Shown: piece by piece, positions 37,671 to 43,927 of the stretch
How the letters are laid out: each line of letters opens with the position of its first letter
Numbering within the stretch: position 1 is the stretch's first letter
Virus record (IMG/VR): IMGVR_UViG_3300032046_000059
Location: 1-43,927 of that record
Strand: one strand, 5' to 3'
Source: a virus
DNA: 43,927 bases
The notes under the pieces: model-generated
What the model was told of the DNA's origin: nothing
What the model saw: only the letters and a program-made list of their open reading frames with translations
Databases searched by the model: none
Program-made: the position numbers and the translations under genes

Positions 37671-38285
37671 CTACGGAACCGGCGTGAACTTGCCGTCGTG
37701 AGGTTTGAGGAGAAGGACCTTCGCGCCGTCCACCGGCGCGGACATGAGCGGGCCCTCCAGCGTCGTGTTTATAACCGCGAGGGACAGCCGCCGTTCCTGG
37801 GCATCCAGCACGGTCCCCGGAATGTCGAACGTCATAACGTCCCACTTGATAACCGTGTCTTCCGTGAACCCCGTAACCGCCGGGCCGACGATAAGCGGGT
37901 GCGAGCGGACGAGGAGCAGGATCTGTTCGACGTATCCCGCCCACTTATCCGAGTCGCGCCCCACCAGTTCCATCATCTCGGCCGCCAGGACGTAGATGTC
38001 GGCCTTCATGGTGACGTCCGCCTCGGCGAAGCGGTCCTGCGTATGTCCCGCGCCGCCGGTGGCCGCGCGCTCGAAGAACTGACGGTAGCCGAGGCCATGT
38101 ACTACGTCGCCGTGAAAGTGGATCGCGACGATCGGCTTGGACGTCGTCGGCGGCGCCTGCGCCACCATGTCCGGGTTGGGGAACCCGGTGTAAATATCGG
38201 CCGCGGCCGCGAAGATCGCGACGCCGCCGGTGTTCTTCAACCCCAGCAGCGCGGTCTTCGCGCCCATGATGGCGTAGGTGATCAC
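37671..38285 (-). CDS. Tail-terminator-like / neck protein, 204 aa
   Basis: 204 residues: GAKTALLGLKNTGGVAIFAA, KPIVAIHFHGDVVHGLGYRQ, DVTMKADIYVLAAEMMELVG, EDTVIKWDVMTFDIPGTVLD. Alpha/beta pattern like tail terminators that cap the tube, and the gene directly precedes the sheath block. Coupled to the previous gene by ATGA overlap. Tentative. Confidence 0.5.
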   Translation of the reverse strand: MITYAIMGAKTALLGLKNTGGVAIFAAAADIYTGFPNPDMVAQAPPTTSKPIVAIHFHGDVVHGLGYRQFFERAATGGAGHTQDRFAEADVTMKADIYVLAAEMMELVGRDSDKWAGYVEQILLLVRSHPLIVGPAVTGFTEDTVIKWDVMTFDIPGTVLDAQERRLSLAVINTTLEGPLMSAPVDGAKVLLLKPHDGKFTPVP

Positions 38286-38650
38286 GGTTTAACCCTCACC
38301 AGACGGCAGTACCGTTGGACCAGCGTGCCGGCGACGTTCTCGTCGCGGATCTCCTCCACGCGATATTGGACGCCGTCGCAATCCACCCGGTCTTGGTACG
38401 CAATCGCGACGGCCGGGAGGACGGCGAGGACGCCGTCGCCCTGGACCATCCCGCCGAAGACCGTCTCGGATAACGACGTATCGACGACGGTAAGAACTCC
38501 CGTAATCGTCGACGCGACTTCCGTGTAACTGGGGCTCGAGCTCGCGGCCTCGACGCTGGTAAGCGTCCGGTGCCGCAGCGTGATGTCGGCGCGCGCCCAA
38601 TCGCGATGAGAGGCCGCAACGTCGGCCGCCACGTTCGCCGGGAACGCCAT
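38282..38650 (-). CDS. Head-tail connector / neck protein, 122 aa
   Basis: 122 residues from ATG 38650, overlapping the previous TAA by one base. MAFPANVAADVAASHRDWAR, EAASSSPSYTEVASTITGVL, RVDCDGVQYRVEEIRDENVA, RYCRLVRVKP: a small beta-rich stopper-like fold, comparable to HK97 gp7/FII-type connectors. Position between gp10-like and terminator-like genes supports this. The call depends on order. Confidence 0.55.
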   Translation of the reverse strand: MAFPANVAADVAASHRDWARADITLRHRTLTSVEAASSSPSYTEVASTITGVLTVVDTSLSETVFGGMVQGDGVLAVLPAVAIAYQDRVDCDGVQYRVEEIRDENVAGTLVQRYCRLVRVKP

Positions 38651-39078
38651 TACCCGACCTCCGGCCCGAGCGCCGTTATGCGCGCCTCGAGTTCTTTCAA
38701 CTCGCGCGCCACCGCCGGCCGCAGGAACGGCATCTGCGCCATCCCCGGCCACGCCAGCGCGTACGCGGGGCCCTGCTCCTCGGGGAGGAACGGCGTCCAA
38801 CTCGCGCCGCCGGCGCGGCCCGTCCCCAACTCGACGAACTGCGCGTAGTTCGCGTAGTTGACCCACGTAATCATCTCGTCGGCGAGGATGACCTGGTTGG
38901 ACGCCCTAAGATGACCGCCAGGGCCGTATTGACGAACCGGGGTGAGCTTAATCGCGTCGGCCAACGCGCTGAAGGCGAAGTCGCGGCGGAGTTTATCGAG
39001 CCGGGTATGAACCGTCACGGCTCGCCGCATCATCGCCAGCGCCTCCAGGACCCCCGTTATCCGCGCGGTAAGCGCCAT
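38650..39078 (-). CDS. HK97 gp10-like neck/tail completion protein
   Basis: 142 residues. Typical HK97-gp10 features: a long N-terminal helix (ITGVLEALAMMRRAVTVHTR), FSALADAIKLTPVRQYGPGG with H-x-R after a Gly pair (GGHLRASN), YANYAQFVELGTGR and the C-terminal FLRPAVARELKELEARI. The YAxxxExGTG block is diagnostic. It joins head and tail after packaging. Overlaps both neighbours. Confidence 0.72.
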   Translation of the reverse strand: MALTARITGVLEALAMMRRAVTVHTRLDKLRRDFAFSALADAIKLTPVRQYGPGGHLRASNQVILADEMITWVNYANYAQFVELGTGRAGGASWTPFLPEEQGPAYALAWPGMAQMPFLRPAVARELKELEARITALGPEVG

Positions 39079-39419
39079 TACGCCTCATCCTCGAACGTGG
39101 TGACGTCCCGGCCGGCCACGTCCACGGCGAACTGGCCGTCCACCGTCGCGAACGCGCCCCCCTGGACCGCCATCGCGTCGTACTGGTCGGCGAGGGCGAG
39201 GAGGGAAGTAAGCGACGGGCGATTGGCGGACTTGCCGTCCGTCATCCGATACGACTCCGGCTCCCGGGCGGCCTTCGCGCAGTACGCGCGGATCAGCTTC
39301 GCGGCCGCCCGGTGCGTGTTCGTCTCGGTCGCCAGGACGAGGTTAATTACCGCGTCCGGCCAGGTATAGGGCGACGTCTCGTCGAACAGGAGCAAGCGAA
39401 TATCGGCGAGGGTCGGCAC
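39078..39419 (-). CDS. Head-tail adaptor-like protein, 113 aa
   Basis: 113 residues: LADIRLLLFDETSPYTWPDA, VLATETNTHRAAAKLIRAYC, RMTDGKSANRPSLTSLLALA. This helical pattern fits gp6/adaptor proteins that bind below the portal (DETS.YtWpDe.I...l). It follows the capsid block and precedes the gp10-like gene. Reasonable by order and pattern; no strict motif. Confidence 0.58.
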   Translation of the reverse strand: MPTLADIRLLLFDETSPYTWPDAVINLVLATETNTHRAAAKLIRAYCAKAAREPESYRMTDGKSANRPSLTSLLALADQYDAMAVQGGAFATVDGQFAVDVAGRDVTTFEDEA

Positions 39420-39420
39420 G

Positions 39421-39672
39421 TTATTTCGCCGCCTTCGGTGCCGCGGACGAAGGACGCGCGGCTTTGGGCGGTTCGGTTTTGGGAGGAGAGGCAGCCGGCG
39501 GGGTAACCGGGGGCTTCGCGGCCGTCGACGCCGGCGGCTTCTCGTCCTCGGGGATGGCTACGTCAACGGCCGTGAAGACGAGACGGGGCCGCCCGGCCAA
39601 CTTGCGGAGCGAGTCCGCGACGTCGGCCAGAAGGCGTTCCGTCGTCGTCACGATCTTTATTTTCTCGGCCAT
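39421..39672 (-). CDS. Small protein with Pro/Ala/Lys-rich tail, 83 aa
   Basis: 83 residues. The first 35 fold normally (TTTERLLADVADSLRKLAGR, PRLVFTAVD); the rest is low complexity (KPPVTPPAASPPKTEPPKAA), likely disordered. It lies directly after the major capsid gene. It may be a capsid-associated or connector accessory; no family recognised. Confidence 0.58.
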   Translation of the reverse strand: MAEKIKIVTTTERLLADVADSLRKLAGRPRLVFTAVDVAIPEDEKPPASTAAKPPVTPPAASPPKTEPPKAARPSSAAPKAAK

Positions 39673-39689
39673 GACCTAACCTCCGTTTG

Positions 39690-40754
39690 TTACCACGGGT
39701 TGTCGGGGTCCTGCGCGTAGATCGTCCGGTACTCCTCGACGAAGAAGCCGTAGGGGAAGAAGCAACCCCACTCGACGGACATGCTTTCGTCGACCGGATA
39801 ACCGGCGACGTTGCCGTCCCAGTACGGGCGCTTCTGGAGGAAAACCGGTTGCTGCGCCTGGGTCCAGAGCACCTTCTTGAACCAGGGCCGCGACGCGTTG
39901 ACCAGGAACCAGCAGTTGGTGTCCGAGAAATCCGGGACGGTTATCGGCGGCGTGCTCCAGCCGAAGTTCCGCCAGATCTCCTTCGGGTCGTACTCGATGC
40001 CGCCGCCGGCGCCCGGGTAGTACTTGGTCGCGGTCCAGATCTTCCACGCGGTATCCGAGAGGGAATCCGGGACGAGCATCAGGATTTTCTTGCAGGGGAT
40101 CTTGCGTTTGGTGCCGTCGGCGTCGGTGTAGGTCATCGCCTTGAGGAGGGCGATCGACGTCGCGACGTTGGGCTCGGTGAGAGACAGGATGCCGCAGTTG
40201 GCCCGGGCGACCGACCAGACGTGCGTCGTGCCGTCCTGCTCGCGGTTCGTGTTGAACGGGATCGCGAGATGGGCTTCCAGCGACTCGGCCGCGACCTGGC
40301 CCCACTGCGCCGGGACCTTCGCGAGACTCCCGAGCCGGTCGTTGGCGAGGAGTTTCATCGTCAACGCGATGCGCCGGCCGAACCCCTTGACGCAGAAGGT
40401 TTTGCCGGATTCGGTGAGGTGGGTGTATTCCATCCCGGCCGTCATCTCGTCCGGCATTTCATGGAGCGCGCCGATGTTGCCGACCATGACGCCCTTGTGG
40501 TCCGCGAAGTCCGTGACGAGTTCGGGCTCGAGCAGCGTGGTCAGCGGACCGACCTCGCTCTCGAACGACTGGAGAAGCCGCGTCCGGGACGAGTCAGCCA
40601 GGAGGAGGGGAAAGTCGCTCGTAGCGAGCGCCTCCATGACCGCCTGGTTGTCGGTCATTGCAAGGACGTCGTTGGCGATAAACCGCGCATTGGGCTTGGC
40701 CGCCTCGGCGATCAGGCACTTACGCGCCGCCGAAATGATCTTGGTAGGGTCCAT
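39690..40754 (-). CDS. Major capsid protein (Mu gpT-like)
   Basis: 354 residues. An N-terminal FIANDVLAMTDNQAVMEALA, then TRLLQSFESEVGPLTTLLEP, EYTHLTESGKTFCVKGFGRR (E-loop-like), ILMLVPDSLSDTAWKIW (spine/P-domain) and at the end FFPYGFFVEEYRTIYAQDPD. Length and pattern fit HK97-fold subunits of the Mu gpT type. It forms the shell after the scaffold and protease act. Between a fibre-like gene and the connectors. Confidence 0.8.
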   Translation of the reverse strand: MDPTKIISAARKCLIAEAAKPNARFIANDVLAMTDNQAVMEALATSDFPLLLADSSRTRLLQSFESEVGPLTTLLEPELVTDFADHKGVMVGNIGALHEMPDEMTAGMEYTHLTESGKTFCVKGFGRRIALTMKLLANDRLGSLAKVPAQWGQVAAESLEAHLAIPFNTNREQDGTTHVWSVARANCGILSLTEPNVATSIALLKAMTYTDADGTKRKIPCKKILMLVPDSLSDTAWKIWTATKYYPGAGGGIEYDPKEIWRNFGWSTPPITVPDFSDTNCWFLVNASRPWFKKVLWTQAQQPVFLQKRPYWDGNVAGYPVDESMSVEWGCFFPYGFFVEEYRTIYAQDPDNPW

Positions 40755-40774
40755 GTTTAGGTTTTCACCTCCGT

Positions 40775-42055
40775 TTAGCGGTTGTGGTACTTGATGGTTA
40801 CGCCGCCGGTGGAGTTCGTCCCGATGGCGTTGGTGGATGCGATCGCGACGTAGATCGGCTCGCCGGCGACGATGACCAGGTGCGTCGGGTCCGTCGTCTG
40901 GACCGGCATGTTCGTACCCGTGTTCGCACCGATGGCCTCGAGGTCGAAGTCGGCGGTTTCCTGCAGTAGATTTTCCACCGGCCCGACCGCGTTGCAGTAG
41001 ACGTTCAGGAGGACGGTGCCCGCCGCCGAGATCGGCGTCGCGTACGACCAGGCGTAAATCTCGTCGACCTGGACGTTGTCGGTGGGGATGAAGGCCAGGT
41101 AGCGGGTGGTGGTGGACGCTACGAGGGCGTCCCAGCTCGCCGTCGCGTACTTGTAGGTGACGTTCGAGCCGGTCGTACCCGTAATGGCGCCCGTCGCGCT
41201 GAGGGTCGTAAACGCGCCAGCGGCGGGCGTCGTCGCGCCCATCGCGGTCCCGTTAATACCCGTCGCGGTTAGGTTGAATCGTTGGACGCCGGCGATGGCG
41301 CCCGAAATCTCACTCGCGGCGGAGTGGTACCAGCCGGTCGTCGCGTCGCCCGCGTAGCCCTGCGCCGGCGCACCCACGGCCCCCACCGGCAGAATCAGCG
41401 GAAGGGTCGAGGTCAGTAGCGTCGTCGAAAGGTCGAGGCGTTGGACGCCGTTCGTCGCCCACGCGATGTTGTCCGCGCCGGCGTGGAATTCGCCGCAGTT
41501 TGCGTCCCCGGCGTAGGCGTACGTCGGCGTAGCCGCCGCGCCCACCGGTACTACGAGGGGACTCGCGAACGTAATCGCAGTCGCCGTCGCCTGGATGGCG
41601 TCGACGCCCAAGATCGCGAGGCGCACATCGCCGGCGCCAGCCCGGTAATGGCCGGACGTGGGTTCCGCCGCATACGAATAAGCGGGGGCACCCACGGCGC
41701 CGTCGGGGTAGCCGAGGCCGGTGTAACTAAGCGTCCCCACGACCTGAACGCCGGCGTTGGTAGCGATCAAACGCGCCGCGCCGCCGGTAGAGATGTTGAC
41801 CGTATCGGCTGCCGTGAACGAAAAGCCGGTATTGCTATCCGTGCCGGGGAAGACTTCCGGGGCGGCGGCGGTGCCGGCGCCCAAGCAAACCTTGCCCTGG
41901 ATCTCGGTCTTACCGGCGACGAAAACGGACCCCGCGCTCTGGTCGAAGTACAACGGCGTCTCGGTCCCAGCGCCGGCGTAGAGGTAATCCACCCGGCCCG
42001 CGAACGCGGCGACGGCTAAGAGCAACAGGGCTATTAAACCCAAGTACTTTCGCAT
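40775..42055 (-). CDS. Signal-peptide fibre-like repeat protein
   Basis: 426 residues. It begins with a textbook Sec signal (MRKYLGLIALLLLAVAAFAG). Four repeats of about 50 residues follow (about 62-110, 119-165, 170-218, 222-268), each of the form P.Y.YAGD...G.YHAGA..I..A..GVQR..L, as in phage tail-fibre or head-fibre beta repeats. A C-terminal domain (about 290-426) ends with GGVTIKYHNR. Lying between the decoration and major capsid genes, it should be a head protein, yet the signal would export it. It may be a head fibre with a vestigial signal, or a protein displayed on the host cell. Start ATG 42055 follows GGAGGTGG. Confidence 0.7.
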   Translation of the reverse strand: MRKYLGLIALLLLAVAAFAGRVDYLYAGAGTETPLYFDQSAGSVFVAGKTEIQGKVCLGAGTAAAPEVFPGTDSNTGFSFTAADTVNISTGGAARLIATNAGVQVVGTLSYTGLGYPDGAVGAPAYSYAAEPTSGHYRAGAGDVRLAILGVDAIQATATAITFASPLVVPVGAAATPTYAYAGDANCGEFHAGADNIAWATNGVQRLDLSTTLLTSTLPLILPVGAVGAPAQGYAGDATTGWYHSAASEISGAIAGVQRFNLTATGINGTAMGATTPAAGAFTTLSATGAITGTTGSNVTYKYATASWDALVASTTTRYLAFIPTDNVQVDEIYAWSYATPISAAGTVLLNVYCNAVGPVENLLQETADFDLEAIGANTGTNMPVQTTDPTHLVIVAGEPIYVAIASTNAIGTNSTGGVTIKYHNR

Positions 42056-42082
42056 GTCGTTATCCCACCTCCTTGGGTGGTG

Positions 42083-42454
42083 TTATTCCGCCACGAGGGC
42101 GACTTTGATGGTGGTCGTGGTGCCGGCGCCGGCGTTGGCCTCGAAGGCGACGCCGTACTGCTTACCGGCGGCCTTTTTGGAGAGACGCGGCGTATCGCCG
42201 ACGATGTAGGTGATGTCGTCGCCGACGGCGATGGTCGTATTCACCGGGCCGTTGATTATCGCCTTGACGCTCAGGTCGTAGACGACGAGCTCGCGGTCGA
42301 ACTCGACGTCCGCCATTTGGGCCGCGTCGGCGTCGCATACGAGGACGCCCGCGAGGCGCCCGATCATAATCGGCACGCCGGACGTGTAGCCGACGCCGGT
42401 GCCGCCGACGTCGACGTTGAAGATGCGGCCGCGATTGACTAAGTTGGTTGCCAT
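42083..42454 (-). CDS. Capsid decoration protein (DUF2190-like)
   Basis: 123 residues: ATNLVNRGRIFNVDVGGTGV, GYTSGVPIMIGRLAGVLVCD, VYDLSVKAIINGPVNTTIAV, GVAFEANAGAGTTTTIKVAL. The DUF2190 pattern of small beta proteins that cement capsid lattices. Placed before the major capsid gene, after the scaffold. Starts at ATG 42454 with a GAGGAGGTG site. Confidence 0.75.
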   Translation of the reverse strand: MATNLVNRGRIFNVDVGGTGVGYTSGVPIMIGRLAGVLVCDADAAQMADVEFDRELVVYDLSVKAIINGPVNTTIAVGDDITYIVGDTPRLSKKAAGKQYGVAFEANAGAGTTTTIKVALVAE

Positions 42455-42495
42455 AGTTCACCTCCTCGCCCCGTTTTTAGGGTGAGGGTAGAGGG

Positions 42496-43005
42496 CTATT
42501 TCGTGGCCGGCGCCGTGGCCGCGGGGGCGGTTTCCTCGACGCCGAAGGCGCCGTTCAGGTCCTTCTTCGCCTCCGCGATTAACGGCGACGGCGCGCCCGG
42601 GGGCGTTCCGCCGGTCCCGGTCCCCTGAGGCTTGCCGGCCGCGGTGGCTTCGGTGAGGATGTCGGCCATTTTCTTGACGGCCTCCGCGATCTTCGCGGGG
42701 TCGGTCTCGCCCTTGAGGGATTCGTGGAGCGCGTCGCGCGCCTTCTGGGGGAGAGCGTGGACGTCGTTGCCCTTCTCGTCCTTCGTCCGCGGGAACGCCG
42801 CCTCGACGAGCGCGACGCTCTCGGCCTCGTGGAGCTTGGCGTTGGCCGCCTTGAGTTCGACGTCCTTCTTCGCCACAGCCTCCGTCAGGTCGGCGATCTT
42901 CGCGTCCTTGGCCTTTACGTCGGCCTCGGTGACGAACTCCGCCCGGGCCGCGTCGTATACCCCCGGGAACGACTCTTTGAGCTGCTGTAACGTGAGCTTA
43001 TCCAT
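42496..43005 (-). CDS. Internal-start scaffold protein (in-frame inside the protease gene)
   Basis: 169 residues from the ATG at 43005, which has a consensus AAGGAGG site 7 bases upstream although it lies in the middle of the protease ORF. The product is helical and coiled-coil-like: TLQQLKESFPGVYDAARAEF, KAKDAKIADLTEAVAKKDVE, LKAANAKLHEAESVALVEAA, then a Gly/Pro-rich linker and an end LIAEAKKDLNGAFGVEE. Such nested genes (lambda C and Nu3) make free scaffold in excess of the protease fusion. The ribosome site makes this a strong inference. Confidence 0.8.
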   Translation of the reverse strand: MDKLTLQQLKESFPGVYDAARAEFVTEADVKAKDAKIADLTEAVAKKDVELKAANAKLHEAESVALVEAAFPRTKDEKGNDVHALPQKARDALHESLKGETDPAKIAEAVKKMADILTEATAAGKPQGTGTGGTPPGAPSPLIAEAKKDLNGAFGVEETAPAATAPATK

Positions 43006-43809
43006 AGGTTCACCTCCTTCGTCGCTTTCTCGTATGCCTTCGATCGCGCCAGCCGCGGCCGGGTTCTTCACCAGCCGCGCGCGGGCGATTTTCAGTCCCT
43101 GGACGACGGCCGCCTCCTGGCCGTTCACCGTCGCGAGCGCATGCCGCTCGCATCCCCCCTCGATACTCAGGCCGCCGAACGCCCGGCTCGAGCACCGCAG
43201 GCGGTCCACGACCCAGTTCTGATCCTGGAATACCTTGACGGCGCCGCGGATCGCTTTGCCGTCGAAACGCGCGCCCTCGTAGACGCCCAACTCCTTCGGA
43301 ACGTCGACGGGGTCGTTGTGCTCGTCGTAGCCGACGTAGATCGTCATCCCCTCGACGAGCGGCGCCACGCGCTCGAGCTCCGCCGCGCCGTAGTAACGCG
43401 GGTACTCCTTGCCGCGGCGACTCTCCGCGACCTCGGCCTTGTTTTTGCTGAAGCCGACGCGGAGAAGGGGCGCGACGATGCGCTTGAAGCCGTCCGCCTC
43501 GGCCTCGAGGATTTCGAGGTCGCCAACCTCAAAGTACGCGGTTTCACAGATCGCGCTCTCGCGGAGGACGTCGCCGGTGAAGCGAATGGCGGGGGCGGCC
43601 TCGCCGGCCTCGTGCCACTTCCCGTCTTTGTCCTGCGACCACCCAGCCTTCTTTATCGCCGCCCGGGCGATGCGCTGGCAGATGCCCTCCTGGTCGGCGT
43701 TGTCGGCGTAGTCTTCCCAGGCGCTATTAAACGCGGCGACGAACACGTCGATGACGCCCGTGGGCGCGCCCTTGAGCCAATCCGGGTAGTTCTGTTTGGT
43801 GTACGGCAT
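42496..43809 (-). CDS. Prohead protease-scaffold protein with ChaB-like N-terminus
   Basis: 437 residues. About 1-65: ChaB-like (MPYTKQNYPDWLKGAPTGVI, AFNSAWEDYADNADQEGICQ). About 70-260: serine protease of the assemblin/S78 type, with His in IYVGYDEHNDPVDVP, Ser in AFGGLSIEGGCERH, and LKIARARLVKNPAAAGA, the typical end of the fold. About 268-437: scaffold. It cleaves scaffold and itself during capsid maturation. Start ATG 43809 with an AGAGGAGCG site after the MuF-like stop. The left-end copy at 1-656 is the diverged overlap. Confidence 0.88.
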   Translation of the reverse strand: MPYTKQNYPDWLKGAPTGVIDVFVAAFNSAWEDYADNADQEGICQRIARAAIKKAGWSQDKDGKWHEAGEAAPAIRFTGDVLRESAICETAYFEVGDLEILEAEADGFKRIVAPLLRVGFSKNKAEVAESRRGKEYPRYYGAAELERVAPLVEGMTIYVGYDEHNDPVDVPKELGVYEGARFDGKAIRGAVKVFQDQNWVVDRLRCSSRAFGGLSIEGGCERHALATVNGQEAAVVQGLKIARARLVKNPAAAGAIEGIRESDEGGEPMDKLTLQQLKESFPGVYDAARAEFVTEADVKAKDAKIADLTEAVAKKDVELKAANAKLHEAESVALVEAAFPRTKDEKGNDVHALPQKARDALHESLKGETDPAKIAEAVKKMADILTEATAAGKPQGTGTGGTPPGAPSPLIAEAKKDLNGAFGVEETAPAATAPATK

Positions 43810-43927
43810 ACGCGCTCCTCTATGGCGTCATCCCTCGCAGGATGTCGGCCTTCACGTTGAGCTCGTCCAACAGCTTCAGCTCGCCGCCGCGGGTGAAGAG
43901 GTCGCCCCACTCCACCTCGCCGGCGCG
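43157..43927. repeat. Right copy of the imperfect terminal repeat
   Basis: Counterpart of 1-774; see there for the alignment. This copy lacks three bases near 43616 and differs at scattered third codon positions, so neither copy is an obvious error of the other. Confidence 0.9.
43820..43927 (-). CDS. MuF-like protein C-terminal end (partial, right-end copy)
   Basis: The last 35 residues of the MuF-like protein (RAGEVEWGDLFTRGGELKLL, DELNVKADILRGMTP), stop TAG at 43822-43820; the gene continues beyond the window end. It differs from the left copy by one residue (MTP for MAP). That a second strain keeps this C-terminal tail intact under synonymous drift argues that the region past the UGA is still translated. 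Confidence 0.8.
   Translation of the reverse strand, partial: RAGEVEWGDLFTRGGELKLLDELNVKADILRGMTP

Noticed and set aside
1-43927. CRISPR array or insertion sequence
   Set aside because: No regularly spaced direct repeats and no transposase-like ORF were found; repeats present are the terminal pair, one tandem gene duplication and short regulatory repeats.

Overview
The window is almost certainly a complete or near-complete genome of a temperate, contractile-tailed (myovirus-type) bacteriophage from a high-GC bacterium. The host lineage cannot be named from the sequence. The first 774 bases and the last 771 bases are homologous copies at roughly 95% identity by eye, both carrying the head-morphogenesis/protease junction. 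The simplest reading is a circular or circularly permuted genome of about 43.15 kb whose ends failed to merge because two strain variants were assembled. Codon use is strongly GC-ended. TGA, TAA and TAG all serve as stops, so there is no global recoding.

Layout, treating the sequence as a circle. (1) Control region near 18.75-18.91 kb: a Cro-like gene reads left and a CI-like repressor reads right, with nested inverted repeats between them. (2) Rightward lysogeny operon 18.9-22.0 kb: repressor, a lipoprotein staphylococcal-type nuclease, a secreted repeat (propeller-like) protein and a tyrosine integrase, followed by attP, which carries the 3' half of a tRNA-Thr gene. (3) Leftward early operon 18.75 down to 5.67 kb: CII-like and excisionase-like regulators, a cluster of duplicated small genes, a zinc-site protein, an SMC/RecF-like ATPase, a prim-pol/D5 primase-helicase, a RuvC-like resolvase, a DUF488-like protein and an MT-A70 adenine methyltransferase. 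Most neighbours overlap by 1 to 4 bases and look translationally coupled. (4) Leftward late operon, from 5.5 kb through the window start and on from the window end down to 22.3 kb: terminase small and large subunits, portal, MuF-like protein, protease-scaffold with an internal scaffold start, decoration protein, a signal-peptide fibre-like protein, major capsid, connectors, sheath, tube, a -1 frameshifted tail chaperone pair, tape measure, hub/baseplate genes, fibres, holins, an M15-type endolysin and a small gene beside attP.

How it works together: repressor and integrase hold and insert the prophage in a host tRNA-Thr gene, while two exported proteins encoded with them look like lysogenic-conversion factors. 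On induction the leftward early operon replicates and processes DNA. The late operon then builds a Mu-like head with a GpA-like packaging ATPase and a contractile tail.

The most interesting signals are: an in-frame UGA exactly at a conserved cysteine of the MuF-like protein, followed by a SECIS-like hairpin; a tRNA/tmRNA-like structured RNA of about 177 nt at 12.07-12.25 kb, with a related 28-nt element at 17.2 kb; a 19-bp perfect inverted repeat made of iterons beside the primase gene; a textbook -1 frameshift site; and a duplicated promoter-like box upstream of both cro and attP. All functional calls come from reading the sequence; no database search was run.
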